From the NCBI GenBank assembly GCA_017417045.1, contig JAFPZZ010000002.1:1-64000 (forward strand): DNA of 64,000 bases. The letters run 5' to 3'. A model generated the notes under the pieces. The model was not told the origin of the DNA. It saw only the letters and a program-made list of their open reading frames with translations, and searched no databases. Shown here in pieces: positions 42,379 through 50,719 of the stretch (the first letter of the stretch is position 1; each line of letters starts with the position of its first letter). A program made the position numbers and the translations under genes. The stretch is from Bacillota bacterium. Its GTDB lineage: Bacteria; Bacillota; Clostridia; Peptostreptococcales; Anaerovoracaceae.

Positions 42379-43716
42379 ATGGCATTTGAAGGACTTTCCG
42401 AAAAACTGAACAACACCTTCAAAAAGCTCACTGGAAGGGGAGTGCTCAGCGAGGCCGATATAGACCAGGCGATGCGCGAGGTGCGTCTCGCCCTGCTCGA
42501 GGCTGACGTCAACTACAAGGTCGTCAAGGAGTTCGTGGCCGGCGTCAAGGAAAAGGCGCTGGGCGAGGAGGTAATGAAGAGCCTCACTCCCGGACAGCAG
42601 GTCGTCAAGATCGTAAGAGACGAGCTCGTGGCTCTCATGGGAGGCGCCGGAAGCAAGCTTACGTATTCAAGCACCGGCTTCACGACCATAATGCTCGTCG
42701 GACTCCAGGGTACAGGTAAGACTACCTCCGCGGCCAAGCTCGCGCTCTATCTCAGAAAAGACGGCAAGAAGCCTATGCTCGCGGCCTGCGACATATACAG
42801 GCCGGCGGCCATAGACCAGCTCGAGATAGTCGGAAAGCAGGTCGACGTCCCGGTCTATTCCGACAGGGACAGCAGAGATCCCGTAGCCATAGCCGAGGCG
42901 GCCAGAAAGGACGCCGAGCGCAGGGGCTACAACGTCCTCATAGTCGATACCGCGGGACGCCTCCACGTGGACGATGAGCTCATGGACGAGCTAGTCCGCA
43001 TGAAGAAGGCCGTAAAGCCGCACGAGATACTGCTGGTCGTGGACGCCATGACCGGTCAGGACGCCGTAAACGCGGCGGAAGCCTTCCACGGCGCGCTCGG
43101 GATAGACGGCATCATCATGACCAAGCTCGACGGCGATACCAGAGGCGGCGCCGCGCTGTCTGTCAGATCCGTCACTGGAAGACCCATCAAATTCGTCGGC
43201 TCGGGAGAGAAGATCGAGGCGTTAGAGGCCTTCCATCCAGACAGGATGGCCAACAGGATACTCGGCATGGGAGACGTGGTCTCCCTTATCGAGAAGGCCC
43301 AGGAGAGCTACGACGCCGAGAAGGCCGAGGAGCTCGAGAAGAAGCTCGCGAAGAACAAGTTCGATCTCGAGGACTTCCTCGATCAGTTCGGGCAGATCAG
43401 AAGCATGGGCGGCCTTGGAAAGATGCTGGAGATGATCCCTGGAGCAGGGAAGGTCTCCGACGACCAGCTCGATCAGGGCGAGCGCGAGTTCAGGACCATG
43501 GAGGCCATAATACGCTCCATGACCCCTGAGGAGAGAAGAGAGCCCCAGATCCTCAACGCCAGCCGCAGAAAGAGGATAGCGGCGGGCTCCGGAACCACGG
43601 TGACCAAGGTGAACCAGCTCATAAACAGGTTCGAGGACGCCAGGAAGCTCATAAAACAGGTAAACAGCGGTAAATTTCAGAAGCGCTTCGGGCGCATGAG
43701 ATTCCCTGGATTATAA
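42379..43716 (+). CDS. ffh: Signal recognition particle GTPase Ffh
   Basis: Delivers nascent membrane and secreted proteins to the translocon together with SRP RNA and FtsY. 445 residues: N domain (1-95), G domain with GLQGTGKTTSAAKLA (G1), DIYRPAAIDQL, VDTAGRLHVDDELMDEL (G3), TKLDGDTRGGAALS (G4) and GSGEKIEAL, then a methionine-rich M domain from about 330 (RSMGGLGKMLEMIPGAG). The M domain has fewer methionines than usual for the family's end but keeps the GMGD and RI/IxGSG RNA-binding motif (RIAAGSGTTVTKVNQLI). Confidence 0.97.
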   Translation: MAFEGLSEKLNNTFKKLTGRGVLSEADIDQAMREVRLALLEADVNYKVVKEFVAGVKEKALGEEVMKSLTPGQQVVKIVRDELVALMGGAGSKLTYSSTGFTTIMLVGLQGTGKTTSAAKLALYLRKDGKKPMLAACDIYRPAAIDQLEIVGKQVDVPVYSDRDSRDPVAIAEAARKDAERRGYNVLIVDTAGRLHVDDELMDELVRMKKAVKPHEILLVVDAMTGQDAVNAAEAFHGALGIDGIIMTKLDGDTRGGAALSVRSVTGRPIKFVGSGEKIEALEAFHPDRMANRILGMGDVVSLIEKAQESYDAEKAEELEKKLAKNKFDLEDFLDQFGQIRSMGGLGKMLEMIPGAGKVSDDQLDQGEREFRTMEAIIRSMTPEERREPQILNASRRKRIAAGSGTTVTKVNQLINRFEDARKLIKQVNSGKFQKRFGRMRFPGL

Positions 43717-43734
43717 AAATCGATAAAGATCATA

Positions 43735-43766
43735 GGGCGTATGCCCGAAAAGGCGGGCATAGCCCC
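43735..43766 (+). other. Hairpin in the leader of rpsP
   Basis: ATGCCCG-AAAAGG-CGGGCAT with an outer GGG/CCC pairing, just upstream of the rpsP ribosome site (TAGGAGG). No T tract follows, so it is not a terminator; it may tune ffh/rpsP expression or processing. Confidence 0.5.
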
Positions 43767-43788
43767 GAAGATACCATAGGAGGAAAAA

Positions 43789-44031
43789 ATGGTAAAGATC
43801 AGACTTAGAAGAATGGGTGCGCACAAGAAGCCTTTCTACAGGATCGTTGTAGCGGACAGCAGAGTTCAGAGAGACGGAGAGCCTATCGCTGAGATCGGCA
43901 CCTACGATCCTCTCACCGATCCCGCAGAGATCAAGGTAGACGCTGAGGCTGCGAAGAAGTGGATCGCCAACGGAGCGAAGCCGACCGATACCGTACGCGC
44001 TCTTCTGAAGAAGGCCGGAGCCATCCAGTAA
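43789..44031 (+). CDS. rpsP: 30S ribosomal protein S16
   Basis: 80 residues. [24 protein letters not shown] at the N terminus and [11 protein letters not shown] next are conserved S16 features; C-terminal basic helix follows. TAGGAGGAAAAA precedes the ATG. Second member of the ffh-rpsP-khpA-rimM-trmD string. Confidence 0.97.
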   Translation: MVKIRLRRMGAHKKPFYRIVVADSRVQRDGEPIAEIGTYDPLTDPAEIKVDAEAAKKWIANGAKPTDTVRALLKKAGAIQ

Positions 44032-44041
44032 CGGGTGAACC

Positions 44042-44275
44042 ATGCTGAGTTTGATAGAAACGATCGCAAAAGCACTGGTAGATGAACCGGACCAGGTCAG
44101 CGTGCGCCTCGTAGAGGAGAACGAAAGCGATATGGTCGTCGAGCTGAAGGTCAGCGAGCACGACATGGGCAAGGTCATCGGAAAGCAGGGAAGGATAGCC
44201 AAGGCGCTCAGGACAGTCGTCAAGGCGGCCGCCACCAAGCAGAACAAAAAGGTGACGGTGGAGATCATTTCCTGA
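44042..44275 (+). CDS. khpA: KH-domain RNA-binding protein KhpA (YlqC)
   Basis: 77 residues forming one KH domain with the VIGKQGRIAKALRTVVKAA loop and helix (residues 43-61, GxxG = GKQG). KhpA, often with KhpB, binds RNA and influences cell division and morphology. Ten bases after rpsP; its stop overlaps the rimM start. Confidence 0.93.
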   Translation: MLSLIETIAKALVDEPDQVSVRLVEENESDMVVELKVSEHDMGKVIGKQGRIAKALRTVVKAAATKQNKKVTVEIIS

Positions 44276-44769
44276 TGGAAAAAGACATAAAGCTGGGCCG
44301 CATAACGGCTCCGGTGGGAATAAAAGGGGAAGTACGCGTCTATCCATACACAGATGATCAGACGCGTTTTTCCGATATGGAAAAGCTATATGCCGGCGGC
44401 ACGGAGCTTCTTATAGAAAGAGTCCGTTACCAGAAGGACATGGCCGTCGTCAAATTCAGGGGCGTGGACAGCAGGAACGACGCGGAGCTGCTCCGCGGCA
44501 GGGAGCTGAGCCTGCCCAGGGACGAGATGTACGAGCTGGACGAGGACAGCTATTTCGTCGACGACCTCGTAGGGATAGAAGTCAGGGACGAGTCGGGCGC
44601 TCCCGTAGGAAGGCTGCGCTCGGTCACCGCGAATCCGGCGCACGACCTCTACGAGATAGAAAAGCCGGACGGCAGCAGCTTCCTGCTTCCCGCCGTCAGG
44701 GCCTTTGTTCTGGATGTCGACACCGAAAACGGCGTCATGACGGTGAGGCTCATAGAGGGACTGGGCTGA
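44275..44769 (+). CDS. rimM: 16S rRNA processing protein RimM
   Basis: 164 residues. GRITAPVGIKGEVRVYPYTDD opens the N-terminal barrel, and the PRC-barrel-like C-terminal part ends with LPAVRAFVLDVDTENGVMTVRLIEGL. RimM binds S19 and helps assemble the 30S head. The ATG shares its first base with the khpA stop, so translation is coupled. Confidence 0.93.
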   Translation: MEKDIKLGRITAPVGIKGEVRVYPYTDDQTRFSDMEKLYAGGTELLIERVRYQKDMAVVKFRGVDSRNDAELLRGRELSLPRDEMYELDEDSYFVDDLVGIEVRDESGAPVGRLRSVTANPAHDLYEIEKPDGSSFLLPAVRAFVLDVDTENGVMTVRLIEGLG

Positions 44770-44810
44770 GCCAGTCCTATGATCCGGCGCTTTTCGGGAG
44801 CTTATAAACG

Positions 44811-45551
44811 TTGAAGATCCATATCCTTACGCAATTCAAAGAAATGTTTGAGCCTGTCCTGGGCGGGAGCATACTCGGAAGAGCATCCCGCCAGGGCATA
44901 CTTGACGTGGAGCTTGTCGACATCAGGGACTACACTCAGGACAAGCACAGAAAGACCGACGACACGCCCTTCGGGGGAGGAGCCGGGATGCTCATGATGC
45001 CGCAGCCCGCATTCGATGCGCTGAGATCTGTCGGAGCGGAGCGCAAGAGGTGCATATACATGTCCCCGCGCGGCAGGATCATGGACAAGGAGCTCCTGAC
45101 TGAGCTCGCGGCGGAAGAAGAGCTCGTCATACTCTGCGGGCACTACGAAGGGGTCGACCAGCGAATACTAGACGCCTTCGGCTTTGAGGAGGTCTCGATA
45201 GGGGACTACGTCCTCACCGGAGGAGAGCTTCCGGCTATGGTCATGATAGACGCCATGGCGAGGCTCATTCCAGGGGTGCTCGGAAGCAGCGAGTCCCTTT
45301 CGGAGGAATCCGTCTACAGCGGACTGCTCGAATACGACCAGTACACGAAGCCCAGGGAATTCGAGGGCATGGAGGTGCCGGAGCTGCTCTTCGGCGGCAA
45401 CCACAAGCTCATAAAGCTCTGGCAGTTCGAGAATTCGCTAAGGCTCACGAAGGAGAGGCGCCCTGACCTGCTCGAGGCCTTTTTGGCGCAGCCTCACGAA
45501 TTCACCAAGGAAGAAAAAAGAATACTACATGATGTGCTCTCGGAGACTTAA
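44811..45551 (+). CDS. trmD: tRNA (guanine-37-N1) methyltransferase TrmD
   Basis: 246 residues, SPOUT fold with a trefoil knot. KIHILTQFKEMFEPVLGGSILGRA at the N terminus, DDTPFGGGAGMLMMPQP near 45, YMSPRGRIMDKELLTELA near 82, LVILCGHYEGVDQRILDAF near 106 and SIGDYVLTGGELPAMVMIDAMARLIPGVLG near 130 are diagnostic. It starts with TTG (44811), with GGGAG ten bases before. The rplS gene that usually follows is absent. Confidence 0.96.
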   Translation: MKIHILTQFKEMFEPVLGGSILGRASRQGILDVELVDIRDYTQDKHRKTDDTPFGGGAGMLMMPQPAFDALRSVGAERKRCIYMSPRGRIMDKELLTELAAEEELVILCGHYEGVDQRILDAFGFEEVSIGDYVLTGGELPAMVMIDAMARLIPGVLGSSESLSEESVYSGLLEYDQYTKPREFEGMEVPELLFGGNHKLIKLWQFENSLRLTKERRPDLLEAFLAQPHEFTKEEKRILHDVLSET

Positions 45552-45554
45552 ATG

Positions 45555-45583
45555 TTGAAGATGTAGTAGCATTGTGCTATCAT
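45555..45583 (+). promoter_or_regulatory. Promoter abutting the sepF cluster (leaderless candidate)
   Basis: TTGAAG (45555-45560), 17 bp, TATCAT (45578-45583), then only seven bases to the ATG at 45591. No Shine-Dalgarno sequence. Confidence 0.6.
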
Positions 45584-45590
45584 AACTTTT

Positions 45591-46502
45591 ATGAAGGAAA
45601 GAAGGAAAAGAAATATATACGTCGTCCTCACAGCGCTTTTTCTGATCGCTGTGGCGGGACTGTATACATATCTTTACCTGATACCTGAGATCACCGGCGC
45701 CCTCACCCCGACGGTCACCGTCGAGTACGGGAGCCTGCAGACGAGCGAGGTCGCTCACTGCACGGTGGTCAGGGAGGAGACGGTGGTATACGCCGGTGAG
45801 AGCGGCACCGTCAGCTATTATTCCAACGAGACCGAAAAGACAAGGAAGGGAACGAAGGTGCTCGACGTCTATCCCGCGGGATCGAGCGGAGTCGCTTATA
45901 CCGCGCAGACGACGGGCTTCGTCAGCTACTTCGTCGACGGCTGGGAGGAGAGCCTGGATCCAGATTCGCTCGCCACTCTAAAGCCCGACGAGCTCATAGA
46001 GCTGAACATAGTCCCCGAAGACGTGCGCAAAAACGACGCTTCCGAAGGCGACGCCCTGTATAAGCTCGTGACGAACGATACCTGGTACATGGTGCTTTCG
46101 GTCCCAAAGGAGAAGAGGGAGGCCTACTCGCTCAATTCGAACGTCACCGTCATATTCGATAAGGGCAGCGTCCGCGCTAAAGTGTCCGAGAGCTATGACC
46201 GGGGCGATTACGCCATGATCATACTGAAGACAGGGAGGTATTTCGAATACTTCGCCCAGCTGCGCACGCAGGACGTTAAGGTCATCACCAGCGATTATAC
46301 GGGGCTCCTGCTCCCGGTCACGGCTGTAACTCAGCAGGACGAGGAGAACGGGGTCTACGTGCTCGGCATAGACGGGAATTACAGCTTCGTGCCGGTAGAG
46401 ATACTGACGCAGAGCGGAGATACGATATTGGTGAGCGCCGACGGCGATCTGAGGATATACGACACCGTCATGCGCAATGTCACAGAAGACCAGGAGGAAT
46501 GA
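45591..46502 (+). CDS. HlyD-like membrane-anchored protein next to sepF
   Basis: 303 residues. A basic start (KERRKRNIY) and one helix (VVLTALFLIAVAGLYTYLYLI, residues 10-30) precede an extracytoplasmic part with HlyD/efflux-adaptor-like beta-strand blocks: EETVVYAGESGTVSYY near 60, TTGFVSYFVDGWEESL near 106 and LPVTAVTQQDEENGVYVL near 243. Clostridia often carry such a gene directly before sepF, so a role in the division/envelope machinery is likely but unproven. Its stop is followed by sepF after one base. Confidence 0.75.
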   Translation: MKERRKRNIYVVLTALFLIAVAGLYTYLYLIPEITGALTPTVTVEYGSLQTSEVAHCTVVREETVVYAGESGTVSYYSNETEKTRKGTKVLDVYPAGSSGVAYTAQTTGFVSYFVDGWEESLDPDSLATLKPDELIELNIVPEDVRKNDASEGDALYKLVTNDTWYMVLSVPKEKREAYSLNSNVTVIFDKGSVRAKVSESYDRGDYAMIILKTGRYFEYFAQLRTQDVKVITSDYTGLLLPVTAVTQQDEENGVYVLGIDGNYSFVPVEILTQSGDTILVSADGDLRIYDTVMRNVTEDQEE

Positions 46503-46503
46503 C

Positions 46504-46992
46504 ATGGGATTTTTAAACAAGATCAAGGAACTCGCCGGGATCGAGGAGATCGATGACGATGATGAGGAGCTCGAAGAAGAGCAGCCTGTAAGGACCGAAA
46601 GACCCGCGTCTCTGACCGCCCCCAGAACGCTTCCTCAGCACAGCGAAGCTGCCGCGGCGGCCCAGCCCAGGACGGCAGCCTCCGCGTCTTCCAGATACAG
46701 CGGCACAGCCCCAATCAAAATGGTTGTTATAGAGCCGCAGAGCTTCGACGAGAGCCCCAGGCTCGTGGACAGCCTCAAGGCGAAGAAGCCCGTTATAATC
46801 AATCTCGAGAATCTCGAGACCGACGTAGCGAGAAAGATATTCGATTTCCTGTCCGGAGCGACCTATGCGCTCAACGGCAACGTCAGGAAGGTCGCCAACA
46901 ACATCTTCGTGTTCGCTCCCGAGAACGTCGAGGTCACGATGAACCAGAAGCCGTCTGCGGCCGCCCAGCAGGAACACAGCCCCTGGAAGTAA
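46504..46992 (+). CDS. sepF: Cell division protein SepF
   Basis: 162 residues. MGFLNKIKELAGIEEIDDDDEE is the amphipathic membrane-targeting helix; an acidic/proline-rich linker (residues 20-75) follows; the core domain (VVIEPQSFDESPRLVDSLKAKKPVIIN.., FDFLSGATYALNGNVRKVANNIFVFAPENV) is the DUF552 fold that binds FtsZ and forms arcs at the septum. CAGGAGGAATGAC precedes the ATG at 46504. Twelve bases before divIVA. Confidence 0.95.
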   Translation: MGFLNKIKELAGIEEIDDDDEELEEEQPVRTERPASLTAPRTLPQHSEAAAAAQPRTAASASSRYSGTAPIKMVVIEPQSFDESPRLVDSLKAKKPVIINLENLETDVARKIFDFLSGATYALNGNVRKVANNIFVFAPENVEVTMNQKPSAAAQQEHSPWK

Positions 46993-47004
46993 AAGGAGAT
47001 TCAC

Positions 47005-47643
47005 ATGCTCACAGCACAGGATATCAGAGAAAAGGAATTCACTAAGGCCGTCAGAGGCTACAGCGTCGAGGAGGTGGACGCCTTTCTCGATCAGCTCTGC
47101 GCAGACTATGAGAGGAATCTCGAGGAGACAGAGAGGCTGAACCTCCACGTAGCCGCGCTCCAGGAGCAGGTCGAGAAGTACAAGGCCCAGGAGGGTGCTA
47201 TGCTCAACACCCTCGAGACCGCCAAGTCTTTGATGAGCGATATCTCGGCCAGCGCCGAGAAGAGGGCTGGCATACTTCTCAAGAACGCCGAGCTAGACGC
47301 CGACCTCAAGCAGCGCAAGGCCAGCGAGGCAGTCGACAGGCTCAGGACGGAGGAAGCCCTCTTAAACAAGAAGGTCAGCAATATCAGAAGCCGCCTCAAG
47401 AGCGTGCTCGAGGCCGAGCTCAAGCATATCGACGACATGTCGGACGATCTGATGAACGACTTCAGCGTATACGACATAGTCAAAAACGACAGCTACAAGA
47501 CCGTATCCAAAGCTGCGGACAGCTCGCTCTCCAAGACGGATCCCTTCCTCAAGCAGCTCGAGAACGACTTTCAGTCCGAACCGGAGGATCTTCTCGGAGG
47601 AGACGACGACCTGACGAAGACCAGGATCAAATACAGGGATTAG
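47005..47643 (+). CDS. divIVA: DivIVA-domain protein
   Basis: 212 residues. IREKEFTKAVRGYSVEEVDAFLDQLCADYERN is the conserved membrane-curvature-sensing domain; residues 35-150 are a long coiled coil. The tail is acidic and lower in order. DivIVA/GpsB proteins recruit septal and polar factors. AAAGGAG lies before the ATG. Member of the sepF-divIVA-lspA-rluD cluster. Confidence 0.95.
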   Translation: MLTAQDIREKEFTKAVRGYSVEEVDAFLDQLCADYERNLEETERLNLHVAALQEQVEKYKAQEGAMLNTLETAKSLMSDISASAEKRAGILLKNAELDADLKQRKASEAVDRLRTEEALLNKKVSNIRSRLKSVLEAELKHIDDMSDDLMNDFSVYDIVKNDSYKTVSKAADSSLSKTDPFLKQLENDFQSEPEDLLGGDDDLTKTRIKYRD

Positions 47644-47644
47644 C

Positions 47645-48100
47645 ATGTTCCTCGCGGTTTTTCTGGGAGCCTTCGGCATAGATCTCGCCACCAAGCTGCT
47701 CGTGTCCTCTCAGATGAGGCTCGGGCAGGAGATCGTGCTCGTAAGAGGGCTCCTTTCGCTCAATTACGTGGTCAATTACGGGGCGGCCTACAATCTCTTC
47801 GAGAACAACAGCTGGCTGCTCATACCGGTCACGGCGGCTATGATGCTCGTCATGCTCTGGTACTACAGGCGCCACAGGAGCGAGTTCAGCAGGGCGGAGA
47901 TCTGTTCCTTCGCAATGATACTCGGCGGAGGGGCGGGCAATCTCTTGAGCCGACTTTACCCCGGATATGTGGTGGATTTCATAGACATACACATACTGCC
48001 TGTATTCAACGCGGCCGACATATTCATTTGCTGCGGCTGCGCGCTGCTTCTTTACTGCGAGTTTTTCCTCTCCGCACCGAAAAAGGACGAAGAGTTATGA
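47645..48100 (+). CDS. lspA: Lipoprotein signal peptidase (signal peptidase II)
   Basis: 151 residues and four helices. The catalytic aspartates are visible in VVDFIDIH near residue 117 and NAADIFICCG near 133; NYVVNYGAAYNLF near 40 is the other conserved block. Cuts signal peptides from prolipoproteins, for example the lipoprotein at 16706. Starts one base after the divIVA stop; its stop overlaps the rluD start. Confidence 0.95.
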   Translation: MFLAVFLGAFGIDLATKLLVSSQMRLGQEIVLVRGLLSLNYVVNYGAAYNLFENNSWLLIPVTAAMMLVMLWYYRRHRSEFSRAEICSFAMILGGGAGNLLSRLYPGYVVDFIDIHILPVFNAADIFICCGCALLLYCEFFLSAPKKDEEL

Positions 48101-49020
48101 GCGAGAGCGGATACTACGAATTCTATATAGACGAAGAGCACGCCGGCAGCAGGGCTGACAGCGTGCTTTCTGCACTTCTGGAGGATATTTCGAGGAGCTA
48201 TATACAAAAGCTCATATCTTCCGGCGCGGTCGAGCTCGACGGGGCCGCTTTGAAGGCCAAGAACGTAAAGCTAAAGGCCGGACAGAAGCTTTCGCTCACG
48301 CTTCCGGAGGAAGTCCCGTGCGAGGCTGTGGCGGAGGATATACCCCTGGACGTGGTCTATGAGGACGGCGATCTCATAGTCGTGAACAAGGCCAGGGGCA
48401 TGGTAGTACATCCGGCGGCAGGGAACCTCAGAGGGACGCTGGTCAACGCTCTGCTCTTTCACTGCGGGAGCCTCTCGTCCGTGAACGGGGTCCAAAGACC
48501 AGGCATAGTGCACAGGATAGACAAGGATACCTCGGGGCTGCTGGTCGCCGCCAAGAGCGACGCGGCGCACAGAGGGCTCTCGGAGCAGTTCTCAGAACAC
48601 AGCATAACGAGGCTCTACAGGGCGATCTGCTGGAACGGTTTCAGGGACGAAGAGGGCACGGTGGACGCGCCCATAGCGAGAGACCCAAAAAACCGCCTCA
48701 GAATGGCCATAGTAAACGGAGGCCGCAGGGCAGTCACTCACTACAGGGTGACGGAGCGCTTCAAGGGCTTCACAGAGATTGAAGCGAAGCTCGAGACAGG
48801 CCGCACGCACCAGATCAGGGTACATATGGCGAGCATAAACCACCCGCTGCTCGGAGACAGGGTCTATGGACCTGCGAAGCAGCCCTACGGGCTCGAGGGG
48901 CAGATGCTCCATGCCGGAGTTCTCGGCTTCGTGCATCCCGTCAGCGGGGAATACATGGAGTTCAGGGCGGATCCCCCGGAGGACTATACTTCCGCGCTTG
49001 AAAAGCTCAGAAAGCGCTGA
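48097..49020 (+). CDS. rluD: RluA/RluD family 23S rRNA pseudouridine synthase
   Basis: 307 residues. An S4 RNA-binding domain is at residues 13-65 (SRADSVLSALLEDISRSYIQKLI), followed by the synthase core with DVVYEDGDLIVVNKARGMVVHPA near 82, HRIDKDTSGLLVAAK near 137 (catalytic Asp) and EAKLETGRTHQIRVHMASI near 229. The ATG at 48097 overlaps the lspA stop (ATGA). RluD- and RluA-type specificity cannot be separated for certain by eye. Confidence 0.92.
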   Translation: MSESGYYEFYIDEEHAGSRADSVLSALLEDISRSYIQKLISSGAVELDGAALKAKNVKLKAGQKLSLTLPEEVPCEAVAEDIPLDVVYEDGDLIVVNKARGMVVHPAAGNLRGTLVNALLFHCGSLSSVNGVQRPGIVHRIDKDTSGLLVAAKSDAAHRGLSEQFSEHSITRLYRAICWNGFRDEEGTVDAPIARDPKNRLRMAIVNGGRRAVTHYRVTERFKGFTEIEAKLETGRTHQIRVHMASINHPLLGDRVYGPAKQPYGLEGQMLHAGVLGFVHPVSGEYMEFRADPPEDYTSALEKLRKR

Positions 49021-49059
49021 GAAGACTGATGAAAGGTGGTACCTGGAAAGGAGAGGATT

Positions 49060-49659
49060 ATGTCGAAGATTGAGATGAAGCCCGCGACCATGCTCTATCC
49101 GCTGCCCGCGGTCATGGTCAGCTGCGGCGGCATGGAAAGCTCCAACATTATAACTATTGGCTGGACAGGCATCATATGCACGACGCCTCCGAGGACTTAC
49201 GTTAGCATAATGCCGAGCCGCTTCTCCCACGACATAGTCGAGGAGAGAAGGGAGTTCGTCATCAACCTGACGACGAGGGACCTGGCCTACGCGACGGATA
49301 TATGCGGCGTCAAGTCGGGAAGGGATATAGACAAATTCAAGGAGGCGGGACTCACCAAGGTCCCGGCGTCGAAGCTGGACTGCCCGATGATAGCGGAGTC
49401 GCCCGTGAATCTGGAATGCAGGGTCTTTCAGGTGGAGAGGCTCGGAAGCCACGACATGTACATGGCCGATATCGTGGCCGTGCACGTGAACGAGGAGCTG
49501 ATGGATGAGGACGGCAGGATAGCGCTCGAAAAGGCCGGGCTCATATCGTATTTCCACGGCCACTATTTTGGGATAAACGACAAGAAGATAGGCCGCTTTG
49601 GCTGGACCGTGATGAAGGACAAGACGAAGAAGAGGTTGGCCCGTGAGAAGAAGCTCTAG
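49060..49659 (+). CDS. Flavin reductase family protein
   Basis: 199 residues. MLYPLPAVMVSCGGMESSNIITIGWTGIICTTPPRTYVSI is the FMN-binding split-barrel opening, followed by FVINLTTRDLAYATDICG and a VNLECRVFQVERLGSHDMYMADIV segment typical of the family. It probably binds FMN and uses NAD(P)H or acts as an electron carrier. AAAGGAGAGG precedes the ATG. A distinct member from the one at 15021, shorter and without the extra tail. It follows rluD by 39 bp. Confidence 0.85.
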   Translation: MSKIEMKPATMLYPLPAVMVSCGGMESSNIITIGWTGIICTTPPRTYVSIMPSRFSHDIVEERREFVINLTTRDLAYATDICGVKSGRDIDKFKEAGLTKVPASKLDCPMIAESPVNLECRVFQVERLGSHDMYMADIVAVHVNEELMDEDGRIALEKAGLISYFHGHYFGINDKKIGRFGWTVMKDKTKKRLAREKKL

Positions 49660-49680
49660 CCCGGCTGCCTTAGATCTTCA

Positions 49681-50688
49681 TCAAAGATAATTATCAAGAA
49701 AAGAGAATATCGTTTCGTAGTAGGTCTTGGGATCTTTTTCCGCGGCCTGAACGTGACCGGCGCCTTCTATGAGGAGGCGCTGTTTTTCTGAGCCGCAGGC
49801 TTCGTAGAGCCTGTCCATGTCGGAGGCGGGGACCATGACGTCCTCGCTTCCGTGTATGAAGAGGACGGGTACGCGGCAATCGGGAGCGTGCTTTAGCGCC
49901 GAGGCGTCTCTAAGGTCGTAGCCTCCCTGCAGCCTGAAGCACAGCCCTGCGGCGTTTATGAGGCCGAGGTCGGAAAGCCCCGTCCAGTCTTTCAGCTTGC
50001 GCCTGAAGAGCTCTCTAGGGTCGCAGAAGGCGCTGTCGGATACGGCGGCCTTGACGTTTTCGGGCAGCCTCTCGTCGGCCGCCAGCATCACAGCCGCGGA
50101 GCCTCCCATGGACTGACCGTAGAGAACGACCTCGCTTCCCGGGGCCAGCCTTTCTATGGCCGCCAGCCATTCGAGGAGATCGTCGCGGTCAGCCCAGCCG
50201 AGGCCAATGTACTTGCCCTCGCTCTGACCCTGTGCCCTCAGGTCAGGAACGAGCACCGAGTAGCCCTGCTGATAGAACACATAGGCGTGCTGGTAGAGCT
50301 CCTCCTTCCAGCCCGTATAGCCGTGCAGCATCAGCGCCCAAGGAGCGGAGCTGTCCTCCTGCTCAAAGGCCGCGCCGATCAGCAGGAGATCGTCCTCGGT
50401 TCTGATGCCGTAGAGCTTTACGCCTTTTTCCTGCAGCCAGCTCTGCGTCTCCGTAAGGGCTTCCTCGCGGTTTCCGACTATATCGTCCGTGTAAATCATC
50501 TCGGAATAGCCCTTATCCGTGAAATCGGAGAAGGAATCGAGCTTTTCCATGAAAGAAGGGACGAGCATCACTTGAAGCGTTATCTCGGCTGCGATAAAAT
50601 ATACGAAAAGCAGGAGCGCCGACAGTAGGGCGGCCGCCTTTTTCGGGCTCATCCTTTTGTTTTTTACATCGCTGTTTCTCATTCGCAT
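49681..50688 (-). CDS. Membrane-anchored alpha/beta hydrolase
   Basis: About 335 residues. An N-terminal helix (AALLSALLLFVYFIAAEI) is followed by a serine-hydrolase domain with the oxyanion LHGYTGW, ACTIVE-site elbow GQSMGGSAAV near residue 195, an acid in HGSEDVMVPASD near 278 and the histidine in GAGHVQAAEKD near 306. This is the dienelactone/X-Pro peptidase-like family, the same build as the hydrolase at 4574. Several start codons are possible (50721, 50688, 50682, 50652) and none has a good ribosome site; 50688 is a compromise because the earliest one overlaps the divergent gene's start. Confidence 0.78.
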   Translation of the reverse strand: MRMRNSDVKNKRMSPKKAAALLSALLLFVYFIAAEITLQVMLVPSFMEKLDSFSDFTDKGYSEMIYTDDIVGNREEALTETQSWLQEKGVKLYGIRTEDDLLLIGAAFEQEDSSAPWALMLHGYTGWKEELYQHAYVFYQQGYSVLVPDLRAQGQSEGKYIGLGWADRDDLLEWLAAIERLAPGSEVVLYGQSMGGSAAVMLAADERLPENVKAAVSDSAFCDPRELFRRKLKDWTGLSDLGLINAAGLCFRLQGGYDLRDASALKHAPDCRVPVLFIHGSEDVMVPASDMDRLYEACGSEKQRLLIEGAGHVQAAEKDPKTYYETIFSFLDNYL

Positions 50689-50719
50689 ATACAGCCGGCA
50701 GCGCGCCGGGGGAGGTATC

